Part shown: piece by piece, positions 1 to 12,406 of the stretch
How positions within the stretch are numbered: position 1 is the first letter of the stretch
Layout: each line of letters opens with the position of its first letter
Source of the DNA: Bombyx mori
Taxonomy: Eukaryota > Arthropoda > Insecta > Lepidoptera > Bombycidae
Direction of reading: 5' to 3'
DNA: 64,000 bases
Assembly (NCBI RefSeq): GCF_030269925.1
Contig: NC_085124.1
Location: 4,154,001-4,218,000 of the forward strand
Notes under the pieces: model-generated
Seen by the model: only the letters and a program-made list of their open reading frames with translations
Database searches by the model: none
What the model was told of the DNA's origin: nothing
Program-made: the position numbers and the translations under genes

Positions 1-299
1 ATTGTTCGCTCCGTTCGACGTCTCAATCGTTAAACTGGGATCGCCTTCTGAAAGCGGTGAATTGATTGTGTGACCTTGACGCTGGTCAGCTGTGATGAAA
101 CTTTCTGTGAATCCCGTAACTCGACAACGTTTGGACGACCATTTATTGGAGTTTGGAGCGCTAATTAAAATTCTTGAATTCTTCAAGTTTTATTAAGTTA
201 AATGGTACACTTTTAAGCTATAATTTGCTCTTATATTATGGGTCACGGGAAACAGACGGACAAAAAAAAACAAGTACTTTCAGATTCCTAATACTAAAT

Positions 300-440
300 A
301 CCTTTAACAAAGGTGGATTGCAGCGCAGTCTGGGACGGCCACCTACCAGATGAAGCGACGACCTAGTAACCCACTGGGTCACGTGGGATACAGGTGACAT
401 TGGGGCGGCCGCAATGGAGATCAGTTGGAGTGGCATATGA
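300..440 (+). pseudogene. RTE-type reverse transcriptase C-terminus, remnant
   Basis: Reading from about position 333 gives GRPPTR, a stop, then SDDLVTHWVTW, which resembles the GRPxxRWxDDL motif near the C-terminus of RTE-clade LINE proteins. The conserved Trp codon appears as tga, so this is dead. No other part of the element is recognisable nearby. Confidence 0.5.
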
Positions 441-2100
441 TGATTGGAGTGGTTCCGGGCCACGTTTTAGGTACGTTATTATACTAGGAAAAATTGTTAC
501 CTACAGGATTTGTACAGGTATTAATGACTATCGGCGACAAGATACAGGTTTACAGGCTTCAACCACCCATAATTTTTGAAAAACGAATGCGGAGAGATCG
601 CATGAAAATTACAGGGTTAGAGATCCAGAAGAAATCCTTAGAATTCAACTTCTTGTTGTTAACTTACCCAAACCCTTAAGCAATTAAGATGATTTGAAAT
701 ACGTTACCTGGTAATGCAAACACCGTAGTAACAAAGGATGGAAGAGCAGTAAAAAAAACAAAATGAAATACGCAGTAGAAGCAACCCGGGTAAACGCAGC
801 GATGTGCGCGGATATCCGTATAAAATCCACCGGAGGCTGAAATATCCGCTAATGTATTCGATTCACGTCGAACTGTACCAAGCCCGGTTAAGGTGAAGAT
901 ATGCCCCGGTTAATCTAGTCGCTCTTTGATTTACGACCGTGACACACTTTGGGCACATCTTGAACTGCTGCGGTAATTAATTTGAATAATTAATAATTTT
1001 TTTCTGTAAGTAATGCAAAATTCTTCTTTTAGAGACGTTATCAACTTTAAATAATTCGTTTAGTTCTACTGATATTTCTGAAATGTTAATTTTTGACGGT
1101 ATTGTACTGGAAATCTATAAATTGAGGTAAATTGAGATGTTTTTCCGTGTCGTCTGTACCGGGAGCCCATATTTACTAATGGAAACCAGCCATGCCTGCT
1201 GTTCGAAAAATACTCATCCAATTAATAAATAAAATCGTATTATTATAACAATTTCCTAAATAGGAACAAAAAGCCAAAAGCCAACCGTTTCTTTTTTGGG
1301 TTTTTAAGGCGGTAATTTTCAATCTATATTACCAATCGCGTTGATTAAAACTGTAACTATTCAGCTATCTCAATTCATTATGTGGAACATTCAAAAGTTG
1401 GTAATTCACGGAGATCCAGCATCGTCTCCATGCAGGGATCGATTTGCATATCAAGGGACGCAGTCCGGAGTCGTCGGCCTTCACTTGGCCTACTTTCGTC
1501 ATTCCGGCTTTGTCCTCTGGCATTTTCTCTAACGTCAGCTATTTGCATGTTGCAAGACAATTTTATTACCCTCATAATAGAGGGAAGGGAATTCTGTTTA
1601 TATGTCGAGTTTGGGGAACTTTTCATTTTTGCGTCGTAATTGGCTTTAAAAATTAAATGCATATTTATGTGATTTTTTCTGAATAAGCCAGACGAGATAA
1701 TTAGAAATTATAGGGACACGTAATGAGAGAGTCCTCGATTAATATGTTGTTCTGGCTATTAATTGGTAGAAATAACTATGTAAAAATTCATGTATGTAAA
1801 AATCACTGGAGCTCATAAGCTCCATAAAGGGAACACATTTCTCTAACCATAAACATTACACTACAGATTCGATGTTCAAAAACACGTCACAATAATACTT
1901 TAGTCTCTGATAGAATTATTTTATAGCTGGTATTTGCATGCTCTTTGTATGTTTGATCATCATGACCTAGATTTTATTTAGACTCGACTACAATTAGATT
2001 CAATTATACACAAACCAAATACGGATTGACTATTTCCGACAGTGATCAACGTTTTTAGTGGCACAAATAACTTGTTGGTTTTACTAAGCGTGATTTTTTT
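441..2100. other. No recognisable gene; unique AT-rich sequence
   Basis: Short overlapping frames on both strands around 1378-1662 have no recognisable domain and no splice context. I see nothing that I can name in this stretch. Confidence 0.5.
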
Positions 2101-2333
2101 ACTGGTGGTAGGACCTCTTGTGAGTCCTCGCGGGTAGGTACCACTGCCCTGCCTATTTCTGCCGTAAAGCAGTAATGCGTTTCGGTGTGAAGGGTGAGGC
2201 AGCCGTTGTAACTATACGTGAGATCTTAGAACTTATATCTCAAGATGGGTGGCGCATTTACGTTGTAGACGTCTATGGGCTCCAGTAACCACTTAACACC
2301 AGGTGTGAGCTCGTCCACACATCTAGGCAATAA
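2101..2333 (+). mobile_element. Bm1 SINE, 5'-truncated
   Basis: Runs from actggtggtaggacctc through the Bm1 body to the tail ctaggcaataa. The tRNA-related head is missing and there are several point changes, for example gccgtaaagcag for gccgtgaagcag. Confidence 0.9.
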
Positions 2334-2349
2334 TTTTTTTTTTTTTTTG

Positions 2350-3391
2350 CCGAATGTGATTTAAACAGTGTCAAGAAAAGTATAGGTATTTTCTACTACT
2401 CGGCATACATACTCGCGCTTATTAACTGATGTTGGCTACTCCATAATAAGCACTATAACATCAATACCACCAGTCAAATCTAATTTGGCTAATGGTATAA
2501 ACATTAGATTGGACTAAAGAAACAACGAGCCTTCCTACAATGCTATTTAGAAATTATGCATTTTTCTAAATTTAAATGCTTTTGTGGCCAAATTAGTAAG
2601 TATGATATTTATTTATATTAATGCTATTTTTGTTTGTTTTCTATTTTGGGGATGATCTATTTACAAACGCGAGTGACATTATAAAAAGAATCTAACCTGA
2701 GTCGATTTATGACTAAGTGTAAACTATGCTTTTATTATTTTAAACATTGTGGTTTGTTGCATTATTAAGATTTTCACGTAAATTCACATTTGGTTCAAGC
2801 AGCATTTATAACCTATTTTGTATCAATGTTAAAAAAGTACATGTGGCAATAGATCATTTTGTTTATCGTATTTAAATGACGTAGTATATAATATTGAAGC
2901 TATTTAGTTACATTTGGGTGTGAATATCCGCGCGTTTAATCCGGCCCCACGATAATGACCGGCACATTTCGGAGCAACTATTGATTTATTAGCTTTTAGC
3001 TCTTGTTAGCTCTGAGGGCATTTATCTTTGTTGGAGCCGGAAACGTGGCCCAGTTTAGCGCAAGCGGACGTAGTTTAAATGCACTACCAAATGAAAACGC
3101 TTTGGTTGATCTTTTTGAGGAATTCAGTAGCTATTATTGATATTTGATGGTAAATTTAACGATAAATAAGAAATGACATTACTAATCATGGAAATAGTTG
3201 GAGAGATGTAACGAAAAGGGTGGATTTACATTAAGATTTTAAGTACAAACTCTGGCCTACCTATCGCCGTGTATCTGTGTATCCGTGTACCTCTTCCTTG
3301 ATGCTATGTGCTATGTCTTCTTCAGTCTAAAGAGAGTCCATAGGGGTGCTTTTATCTTCTGACGTTGTCGATAAACATGAGTCATCGCAAT
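2350..3391. other. No recognisable gene; AT-rich unique DNA
   Basis: No long frame, RNA gene or clear repeat seen. Poly-A/T runs and short AT tracts only. Confidence 0.5.
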
Positions 3392-3510
3392 TTTTTTTTT
3401 ATTTCCCCTTTAGGCAGATGAGCATACGGCCCACCTGATGATGAGTGGTTACCGTCGCCCATGGACTTCAGCACTTCCAAAGGCAGAGCCAAGCCGCTGC
3501 CTACCGTTAA
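3392..3510 (-). mobile_element. 3' tail of a CR1/Jockey-group-like LINE ('tail C' family)
   Basis: On the minus strand it reads from gtaggcagcggcttggctctg to a poly-A tail after gcctaaaggg. The same tail follows a reverse transcriptase C-terminus at 55142-55327, which identifies it as a LINE 3' end. Only the last ~115 bp remain. Confidence 0.75.
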
Positions 3511-4229
3511 ATCATAATGTGAGCTCGTGTATACAAGTGCCACCATCGTGTCTGTTTCTTCAGACAAGCTGTCATTGTATTTGATTTCGTGTTAAGGTGG
3601 ATAGCGGCATCTTCTAAAATAATTAAAACCGAACCCTGTATCTGAATGCATTAAGCGCTGAATTTCCGAGTTTAAATCAACGTCAACAAAACGATACAGC
3701 TCGGTGGAAAAGTTCGTAGACAATTAAAACCGAGTATTTTACTGTTGTTCCGAGCAAAACGAGTGCTTTAAGCTTAAGTGCGGTAGTTGTTGTTATTTTT
3801 ATGAAAATTGTTTATTTTAAACTGGATAATTAATGCTTTGTTGTTACATCCGCAATGCTTGAGCTTTAATAGTATTAAAATTTGTGTCGATATTCTTGAT
3901 TGCCCAATTATAGTGTACACATAAACTTATGTAGGTATAGTTTGTTAGTCTAGTTTGGCGGACAAGTCCTCGGCCCACCTGATATTAAGCTGTTACAGAA
4001 GACCGTATGATACTGTGGATTATATATGCGACAGAAACGATAACGTTATTCACTTTTGTAACAAACATATTTAAGACTAGCTTTTGTTCGTGACTGGGTC
4101 CGCGTGGAATAGTTACTTTGGCATAATGCTAAATTTTACCCCCCCCACTTCATTTACGTAGAAAGTGAGAATATTTTTGAATTATAGAATGTTAAGGAGC
4201 TATTTAAACCCCTATTTTGAAACATTCGT

Positions 4230-4394
4230 TATTGGTGCTCCGCTTGTATTAGTCTTAGCGTAATGTTATATGCCTAAGCCTTCCTCGATAAATGGGCTAT
4301 CTAACACTGAAATAATTTTTCAAATCGGACCAGTAGTTCCTGAGATTAGCGCGTTCAAACAAACAAACTCTTCAGCTTTATAATATTAGTATAG
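4230..4394 (-). mobile_element. Helitron-like remnant
   Basis: Contains the lepidopteran Helitron signature of an 'aaatcggaccagtagttcct' segment, followed by aaacaaacaaac and ending tataatattagtatagat. In reverse complement that is the 5' end ATCTATACTAATATTATA. The CTRR 3' end is not clear. Confidence 0.55.
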
Positions 4395-4598
4395 ATTTAA
4401 AACACCATAAAAGTAGAAGGAAAGAGACCTCGCGGCCGTTGGTGTGATCAAATAACCACCCTAACTGGGCTGCCAGTCGCAACCGCCATTCGAGAAGCTG
4501 AGGACTGGACGAGGTGGAAACAGGTCACAAGACAGGCCACGGTCAAGTTTCAGGGACACGACCTTCAGTAACAAAGAAAGCGACGAAGAAGAAAAAAA

Positions 4599-4866
4599 AT
4601 GTGTGGTGTCGTGGGACACCGGATAGTAACGAAGTTACTAATTATAAAAATATTAATTTTAAGTTCTATTCGAGGTATAAAGAAAATAGTTATTCGGGTA
4701 TACATTTTTTATTATGATTTTTTTATTGATAAAAAATATATGTTATTTTTTTACGTTATTACAAAGTTAAGTCGTACACTGTGTGCATTACTAATAAAAA
4801 TCTTACGTGACGGACGTTTTTTCCCGATTAGGGTACCACACCGCATCGTCCCATAAGGAACTTCAT
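4599..4866 (+). repeat. Family G element, internally deleted copy
   Basis: The left end holds the small palindrome ggtgtcgtgggacacc. The right end is the complement of ggaacgaagttcc (here ggaacttca) beside gcatcgtcccataa. It matches copies at 5393-5758, 8073-9571 and 34251-34774 at the ends but lacks about 100 bp found inside the 5393 copy. The class is unknown: short structured ends and no coding sequence suggest a non-autonomous element. Confidence 0.6.
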
Positions 4867-5392
4867 AACCCCAAAATCGTTTAGTCTCTCAGCCCCGGTC
4901 TCAATCTCAGTTTGTTATTTTCATTTCCTTTTTTTCCAATGTTTCAAATAGTTTACAGTTCCCTCCAGTCACGGACGACTAAAGTTTTATTCGTCGACAT
5001 TTGAATATTGTTTCAACGATCGCGCATATTTATTACATTTAATGAAACAGGCCTTCGGCGCCCGTCTGCTTTCTCAATAAATAAAACAAGCGACATCAAG
5101 AAATTTCAACGTAATCTTCGTAACGAGTTGAGGAAACAAATAAAACGCGAACAACAGAACTTATTATGGGGGTAATAAATAATAAAGCGGGCAACTCCTG
5201 GGGGTGCTGTGGTCGAACTTTAATACAAATGCTGTTTGGCCTTAACGACGGCTATACGCAGTCGAGGACGTAAAAGAGATTTAATCAACTAAATTAGTAG
5301 GTACACATACAGTATAAAGGTAAAATTTATTGTGAAATTGAAGAAGCTGGTAATTCTCGTGATATTCACACGAAAAATCCGCGTTTTTTTTG

Positions 5393-5758
5393 GGAACGAA
5401 GTTCCTTATGGGACGATGCGGAGGGTACCCTAACCGGGAAAAAACGTCCGTAACGTAAGATTTTTATTAGTAACGCACACAGTGTACGACTTAACTTTGT
5501 TATAACGTACAAAAAATAACATATTTTTTTATCATTCATTGACCACGATCTTAGAGCATTCGTTTGCGCAATACAATAACTCTTATGCAAACAACCGTGA
5601 ATGAAGTGTACCACAATAAGTTCGCACGTTACCGAATGACCGCGGGTTGTTGCGAAACCTCCAGTTTTATTTTCTTTATACCTCGAATAGAACTTAAAAT
5701 TAATATTTTTATAATAAGGAACTTCGCTCCTATCCGGTGTTCTACGACACCACACATC
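5393..5758 (-). repeat. Family G element, 366-bp copy
   Basis: Inverted relative to the 4599-4866 copy. The left end is ggaacgaagttccttatggg and the right end is the complement of the ggtgtcgtgggacacc side, mutated to ggtgttctacgacacc. Open frames across it are not conserved between copies and are taken as chance. Confidence 0.6.
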
Positions 5759-5876
5759 TTTTTTTCTTCTTTATTGCCTTTGCAGGCAGGCGAGCATACG
5801 GCCCACCTGATGGTAAGCGGTTACCATCGCTCGTGGACGTCAGCAATGCCAAGGGCAGAGCCAAGTCACTGCTAAC
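5759..5876 (-). mobile_element. Tail C LINE 3' end
   Basis: Minus-strand tail C sequence ending in gcctgcaaaggcaataaag, lying directly against the end of the family G copy. Truncated at its 5' side. Confidence 0.7.
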
Positions 5877-5880
5877 TTTT

Positions 5881-6983
5881 TTTTTCAATATTTGAAATTA
5901 AAATGTATATACGTATATGTATGCATACATGTAAGTATATACATATATGTATATCTATGATTAAAATCTTGATTTAGAATAACGTTACATTTTTTGTAGA
6001 GCACGCAATGTACAACAAATCGCAATGATATGAAGCGCGAGGTCAACGCTTTTATGACTCGGGATCCGCAAGCTGTTTACAGATTCCGATATCAAAACGA
6101 TTCCAGCATCTATCTATTATAGATTAAAAAAAATCGTATCTACAACGTGAACATGACCATACATATGTCTTTCATTATTTTGAGTTCATTTATAATAAAA
6201 AACATATATGATAATAATAATGTCTGTATTCTTTATTGTACACACAGTTAAGATTACAGTAATTGCGATAAGATATAAAAAATGGCGAGCTTAACTCAAC
6301 AATTGAGTTTTCTACCAGCTAACCGTTCTTAACGAAGGAAAGCTTTAAATGAGTGGGTAGAAGAATACAATCAAATCAATTTACAATTTACAATCTAAAC
6401 AATAACAATAATAATAATATAAATAAAAAAATAAAACACTAATACATAATATATCAGACTACATATATATACATACACACATAAATAACGTAAACATATA
6501 CATACACGTATATATATAATGAAATACATAAAATAAATACATATAAGTAATACTAAATTGATAGATAGTGCTCCTTTAATAATGGTGACTTTCAGTTAAA
6601 ATTCAATACATCAGTTTTGTATTTCTTCTGGTACTATATGTTGAAATCCGTTCTGAAATATTTAGATTACATAATCTTCGCTAACAATATATTTAATTTT
6701 CATTTTAGGTCCAAACGTATTAATTAGTAAAACATTGAATCCAATTAAACTGACTGTTTAATTGGCACAACCAACACAAATATTTCCTCAGTTACGTCGA
6801 GTACAAAAATAATCCTCCAATTAAATTTGATACGAACGTAAATCGGATTCAGTAAACATTGAAAATAAAACAAATACTTGAGCATCAAACAATTACCGCC
6901 ACGATAATTAACTATAATGTTTTTCGTGCATATATTAGTTCGGTTTCACGGAACTCGAACAATTAGAGGAAACCTTGAACAGG
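5881..6983. other. AT-rich unique DNA with short tandem motifs
   Basis: Positions 5900-5960 are a degenerate alternating ata/tgta microsatellite. 6380-6560 is very AT-rich. No gene seen. Confidence 0.5.
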
Positions 6984-7224
6984 TTTTTTTATTGCTTAGA
7001 TGGGTGGACGAGCTCACAGCCCACTTGATGTTAAGTGGTTACTGGAGCCCATTGATATCTACAACGTAAATGCGCCACCCACCTTGAGATATAAGTTTTA
7101 AGGTCTCTATAGTTACAACGGCTGCCCCGCGCTTCAAGCCGAAACGCATTACTGCTTCACGGCAGAAATAGGCAGGGCGGTGGTATCTACCCGTGCGGAC
7201 TCACAAGAGGTTCTACCACCAGTA
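6984..7224 (-). mobile_element. Bm1 SINE body and tail
   Basis: Starts with ttttttattgcttagatggg (complement of the Bm1 A-rich tail) and runs to ctaccaccagta. Instead of the Bm1 head it is joined to the module at 7225-7380. Confidence 0.9.
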
Positions 7225-7380
7225 AAAACCACATTGCATCTAGATGAGACCCTTCTATGTTATTTTCCACCGTTTTAACTCTTACCACACTTTGTCCACA
7301 TTCTCCGGTATACATTAAGCGCGTTTTTAAATTTTTAATGACTTTTTTACGAGGTTTTTTTTCCGCCAGAAAAGAGGTAC
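7225..7380 (-). mobile_element. Alternative head module fused to Bm1
   Basis: About 156 bp that is nearly identical to 18085-18240. In both places it is joined at ccagta to a minus-strand Bm1 body and stops at ccgccagaaaagaggtac. It replaces the normal tRNA-like head, so the whole may be a SINE variant. Origin of the module is unknown. Confidence 0.6.
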
Positions 7381-7556
7381 AAAAATTTTGTTAATAAAAT
7401 AATCATTAAAGAATTTTTTAGGGGACGAGAGCGCTTTGTATATTTTCTGTTTGATCAGGTACCTTGTGTTTTCAACGTTTTTCCTTTCAATTTATGAACG
7501 TTTTTGTTTAATCTCTGAATTGTTAAACGTAAAAATGTAATGATGTTTGTATTTTT

Positions 7557-7745
7557 TTATGTGAAACATCTATAGCCGCACGTAAAACCGATTTCTGGCG
7601 TGGCGACGCATGCCGTGGCGACGCGTCGCCATGCGCAATCGACTGTGCGATTCTCTCCCACTCGATCCGGCGTTAAGCCATCTCTCTCGCTACACTGAGC
7701 TCGGATACCTATAGTGTATACTCCGTAGTGTATACAGTGTTGTTT
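7557..7745. other. GC-rich patch with repeated tggcgacgc motif
   Basis: In an AT-rich setting this patch contains tggcgacgc twice plus its near-complement gcgtcgcca. The minus-strand frame over it has no recognisable domain. It could be an LTR fragment or a regulatory patch. Confidence 0.3.
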
Positions 7746-8109
7746 ACTACAGTACACATAACCTGTGTTTTACTTGAAAACAAATTATTTTTTCGTAATA
7801 TTTTATTTTATCATTATGACATATTTAGTTCCTATCACAATCTGTTCTTTTCTGCATATTACTTTTACAAAATAATGTCGATGTTTCACATCTGCCAGGC
7901 GTCCCGTGACGGCTCACATTTTTTTTTATGTAAAACAGATCCCTAGTTTTTACTTCATAATTGTAATACATCTATGGATGTAGTTTAAGCCAGAGTTGTC
8001 CTTTGCAAACCTTATTCACCGGCGAAACAAAGCGGCTTGGCGACGTTAATCAATTATTCTGAGGCATTTTTTGGAACGAAGTTCCTTATGGGATGATGCG
8101 GAGGGGTAC

Positions 8110-9236
8110 TGTTACACGGCCTTTTTTTTTTTTTTTTTTTTTTTTTTTCGGGTAGAGGGCCGAACCTCCTACGAGGTCCCCGCGCAAAAGGGGCGCGCGG
8201 GGTATGTGAGACTCAACGATCTGCATGGTGTTGTGAGCAGACCGCGGGCCCAAGGATTTTAGGACCCACCCACTAAACGACTCCCCTGCACTCTTACACC
8301 CGACGTCCGATCCCCTCCGAGGTCAGAACCCGGATGAGGTAGGGGGGCTACCGCGGTCAACACTACCACCAGACGGCGCGGCTCACCCCAAGGACGCCCA
8401 GCCGACGGAGCCTTCGAGGCGAATCGAAGGCTCTGAAACGTCGGCCGTCTCGGTACGGCAGCCCGTCGGGCCGCCCAGACGGTGCCGCTGGATCCCGGAA
8501 TATCCCGCTGGACCAGAAACAGCCTGCCGGGTCGGGACGCGATACACCGTCGACCGGTCGCTCTATTCCACGGCAGCGCGCTAGAGTGCTGGTAGCGCGC
8601 CGCGCGGCCTCACCCCCTCAGGTCGCCCCTTGACCTTCACCGGGGGGAGGCCGCCACCTACAGGGGCCGGGACGTACGGGCGTATTCCCGCCTCCGGCCC
8701 CCGGCTCGACGGCGACGGATCGGTGCGGAAAGGGAAGAGCTCTCCCTCTCTCGCTCCACCGCCTCCTTCTGCGATATGGTGGACTCGCAGAAGTCGAGCA
8801 TCGCCTTCCAGGACGCGTCGCTGCCGAGCATCGTAGCCACGACGCGCGGCAGCGAGAGGTCCTCTCCTATGACCGCGACGAGGGCGGCGCGTTGCTCGTC
8901 AAATCCAGAGCAACGCGCCAGCGTGTGTTCCGCTGTGTCTTCCTCGTCGCGGTCCACTGTTACACGGCCTTTCTTAACCTTCTTTTTAAAAAACAAAAAA
9001 CACTTTTCACAACTAAACTGTCTTTTATTAGACTTCACAATTTACAATACTATCGTTGACTTTTCAAACTTTTGTATGTTTTAAATGTATGCTCGCGACG
9101 GTTTCCAGATTCTAACTGGTTTTCCATACGATTTGATTTAACAAGAAAACTAAAATGATGACTCTAATGGAAAAACACAGTGAACTCGTAAACGAGCTGA
9201 TTAGGGCAAAGCTGCTTTATAGAATAGTGTGTAACA
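8110..9236. mobile_element. Solo-LTR-like or MITE-like element (TGTTACAC...GTGTAACA)
   Basis: It begins TGTTACAC and ends GTGTAACA, a perfect 8-bp terminal inverted repeat of TG...CA type. It is flanked by gtac at 8106-8109 and 9237-9240; the empty site gggtaccctaacc is seen in the family G copy near 5427. Without the LINE inside, it is about 279 bp. TG...CA ends and a 4-bp target duplication fit a solo LTR; a short DNA transposon is the alternative. Confidence 0.6.
8122..8955 (-). mobile_element. R1-clade LINE, 5'-truncated, with target-site duplication
   Basis: Flanked by actgttacacggcc at 8108-8121 and 8956-8969, a 14-bp target duplication that may extend into the adjacent T run. A poly-T run at 8122-8148 is the poly-A tail of a minus-strand LINE. 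The minus frame from 8955 to 8658 encodes DTAEHTLARCSGF, a zinc-knuckle-like HxxxxC end, then EDLSLPRVV and a basic ERERE...RRRR tail. These are typical of the C-terminus of R1-clade ORF2. Endonuclease and reverse transcriptase are absent. The 3' UTR is unusually GC-rich and matches 51748-52129 closely. Confidence 0.85.
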
Positions 9237-9913
9237 GTACCCTAACTGGTAAAAACGTACGTAACGTAAGATTTTTATTATTTATGTATAGTCTTAGTAT
9301 GATGGCTATACAGTGTCTAATGTATAGTCTACGTGATAACGATTATTATTATTATTCATATATAAATAGCTGTTTCGTTGTATATTATTATTATATATTT
9401 TTATAAATCATTGTGAATAAAATAAAGTTGATAACTTTGTAAAGTAGATTTTATTTTTATCAATAAAAAAATCATAGTAAAATATGTATACCCGAATAAT
9501 TATTTTATTTATACCTCGAATAGAACTTAAAATTAATATTTTCATAATAAGGTCCCACGACACCACACATCTTTATTTTTAAGTACCGTTCTTAATTTTG
9601 TAATATTGAAAAGATGAAAAATGAATGCATTTCGAGATAACAATGAAATTTCCACGACAGCGCATAACAAAGAGCGTTGAAATGAAAAACGCTGTGTTCA
9701 GAGAAAATTGAAACATATTGCGCGGGCATGAGTGACGACAGACGCCAGAGGCGACCAGTCGTGTTGTTGTTCAATCCGAACAACGTCGATTGAGAATTTG
9801 ATCCATACTACAATAACAATACGGATGTTAGTTATTGACAAAAAAAAAATATACTTTTTTCCTGTTAACAAAAGAGCGACTTTCAAAATCGCGTTTGTAT
9901 ATGAACGTTGTAT

Positions 9914-10136
9914 AGGTACCACCAACCTGCCCATTTCTGCCGTGAAGCAGTAATGCGTTTCGGTTTGAAGGGTTGGGCAGCCGTTGCAACTATACTTGAG
10001 ACCTTAGAACTTGTATCTCAAGGTGGGTGGCGCATTTACGTTATAGATGTCTATGGGCTCCAGTAACCACTTAACACCAGGCAAGCTGTGAGTTCGTCCA
10101 CCCATTTATATGGGTTGCTTAAACAATAAATAAAAA
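9914..10136 (+). mobile_element. Bm1 SINE, 5'-truncated
   Basis: Starts at gtaggtaccacc and runs to a variant tail (cccatttatatgggttgcttaaacaataaa) that contains a small insertion. Head missing. Confidence 0.9.
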
Positions 10137-10671
10137 AAATGATAACTTCCAGCTATTTTGAAGTCGGTTAATAATAATAAGGGCGCGCTCTGTAAAAAGT
10201 ACTGTTGGCGTGTCAAATATGCTTAATTTTTTTTTAAAGTTCATTGTACGAAAAAAATATTAGACTTATATCTAAAGTAGAGTATTCATTTGGGCATGTA
10301 ATTTAGTTCGCGTCGGATGTGCGTTCCTAAAATTACCTTTTAAAATACAATATCAACGGTACCCGGTAGGATTACATCGTACAATGTTTCCCATCACGCG
10401 AGCCAAGTTTGTGTGATGTTTGCTTTGAATCAAAATTAGTCGGAAATTTCAAACTATGTTATAAGGCATTGGTACTGTGGAGATTTTTTTGGTGCCGAAT
10501 TTTTGCTGAGCCGTTTCATGTTGGTAAAATTTCGTGATATTCAACTTTTATTGCGATAGTTCAAGAATATAAAATTCTAATTCCAACAATTCTTTTTATT
10601 GGAAGTCGGTTGAAAATGAATTTGTCTTTTTATCGAATTATTGCAATTTAAAATATTTATTGCTTTTCATA
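10137..10671. other. No recognisable gene; AT-rich DNA
   Basis: Contains the motif gaagtcggtt twice (10163 and 10602 regions), which may be the edge of an unnamed repeat. Nothing else identified. Confidence 0.4.
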
Positions 10672-10867
10672 GGTACGCTATTATTATAAATGTGTTTGTT
10701 TGTCCTTATTTAACGTCGAAACCAAGCAACGGATTGACATATTTTTTTAAAGTGACAATATTAGGTCAGGAGAGTTACATAGACTATATCTTATCCAGGA
10801 AAAACATCTCATTGCCACCAGACAAATACATTGACATTCTGCGAGTGAAGGCGCGGGTCACAGCTAG
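10672..10867 (+). mobile_element. Helitron-like remnant
   Basis: Has tattattataaatgtgtttg, then aagcaacggattgacat, and ends gtcacagctagt with a CTAG 3' terminus, the plan of lepidopteran non-autonomous Helitrons. The 5' TC end is not certain. A 101-codon frame over it is chance. Confidence 0.5.
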
Positions 10868-11356
10868 TTTATTATATTCTGTATCGAGCCCCTTATTTTT
10901 TATTGTCACGCTAATATTGAAAATATTGTGTGTTAGTTCATATTAGTTATGTTACTATTGTGCGTAAAGCTACTTTCAGGATACGCCATAATATTATACA
11001 ATAGCATATAGTATATAGCTCATAACACAACAATATCGCGCGCCATACATTGTTATGGACACGTTCACACTGTACTGTTCTATATATTATTAGCTTAGTA
11101 TACGGCTTACTCACTATGCTATACTATATGGGACTATAAGTATAGCGTAGTCTGAAAACAGCCTTATACTCAAATTCCTTTACTCAGGTCTCAGCAACCT
11201 GTCTTTGAAATAGCCTTCCCCCGAGTTTTCGTGAAGCAAATTCAGTTGATATTTTGAAAGCGAAAGTATATGATCTCTTTTTCAAAACACAGATTGCTTG
11301 ATTGTTTTTTAGTATGTTGTGATTTATTTTATTTGATATGTATTTATTATCTATGT

Positions 11357-11447
11357 ATTTTACGTTGTAGATGTCTATGGGCTCCAGTAACCAATTAACA
11401 CCAGGTGGGCTGTGGGCTCGTCCACCAATCTAAGAATAAAAAAAAGA
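11357..11447 (+). mobile_element. Bm1 SINE 3' tail fragment
   Basis: Only the last ~90 bp of Bm1, from tttacgttgtagatgtc to ctaagaataaaaaaa. Confidence 0.85.
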
Positions 11448-11460
11448 GTATGTAGGTATA

Positions 11461-11500
11461 TCTATGTATGTATGTATGTATGTATATTTATATATCTTTG
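11461..11500. repeat. Microsatellite, (tatg)n-like
   Basis: Tandem atgt/tatg units between the Bm1 tail and the start of the 2-kb duplication. Confidence 0.8.
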
Positions 11501-11757
11501 TATTTATTTTGGTAATGTAATTATAACCTAGTGTTTATTTTCACTCATGTCTACTACAATTCTTTAAATTATCGCCATGTATTAACTTTATCACAGCTAC
11601 GCACTTCTTGAATCTTTCACTTCATCAACGAGGATTAACTGGAAGATAATGCCTGCATGGCGTTTGCCTCTGTTTTGCGTTTGCTTTTGTGCAATAAAGA
11701 ATTTTCAATCAACCAACTATCAATTTTAGTTCCATTAACGAAAACACGATTTTGTAA

Positions 11758-11759
11758 TC

Positions 11760-11821
<62 letters not shown>

Positions 11822-12078
11822 GAATTGCTGTTCGTTAGTCTCGCTAAAACTCGAGAACGGCTGGACCGATTTGAATTATTTGTGGAAGTCCAGAGAAGGT
11901 TTAAAAGGTAGATAAATATGAAAATGCTCGGAAATAAATAAAAATAACAATTATGTATTTCCTTTGATGTGTCCCCCGCCGGACGGATTCCTTTTGTTTG
12001 TTTTAAGTTTATTTTATACAAAAGTTTAGGTCTTTAATTTATCGATTGAGGCACTACGAAGTCCGCCGGGTCAGCTAG
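11758..12078 (+). mobile_element. Helitron family H1, copy with expanded TA run
   Basis: Has the family core from gaattgctgttcgttagtc through ctcgagaacggctggaccga to ccgccgggtcagctagt, ending CTAG before T. The 5' end is TCT after A, followed by a ~55-bp TA run. No transposase; minus-strand frames across it recur at other copies and are not genes. Confidence 0.75.
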
Positions 12079-12406
12079 TGACGAATATAAATTAAATGTA
12101 ATAAAGGATTGTGTGGTTTTATGAAGCCACGGTAAAAGTGAAACTTTTTTCACATTATAGACATTGAACTCTGACAAACAACATTTACATTAAACACTGA
12201 CAAAAACAAACAAAATAGCGTGGAGCACTAGCACAAATGAGTAATAGTCTATACACTACACGGTCTGCTGCTGCGAACTATAGGCGCCGCCATATTGGTC
12301 TTGGCTGCTCTGACGAGCGCTTTTCACTTTATCCCTACTCCGCGGCCGACCGTCACGCGACATGCAACACACCGACGAAAAAGTTTTAAGACGAAAAGTA
12401 CATTAC

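Larger units (their letters stand above)
8073..9571 (-). repeat. Family G element interrupted by two later insertions
   Basis: The left end ggaacgaagttccttatggg and the right end ggtcccacgacaccacacat match the 5393-5758 copy. After removal of the insertion at 8110-9236 and one gtac copy, about 370 bp remain, the same size as that copy. It is the outermost and oldest layer of a nest. Confidence 0.65.

Noticed and set aside
8776..9084. Plus-strand 102-codon frame
   Set aside because: Shadow of the R1-clade C-terminus on the minus strand.
11635..12021. Frames starting MYKINLKQTKG at 11635, 13762, 24136 and 31568
   Set aside because: They recur because they read across Helitron family H1 and its TA run. 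There is no domain, and the ends fall wherever each copy has a stop.
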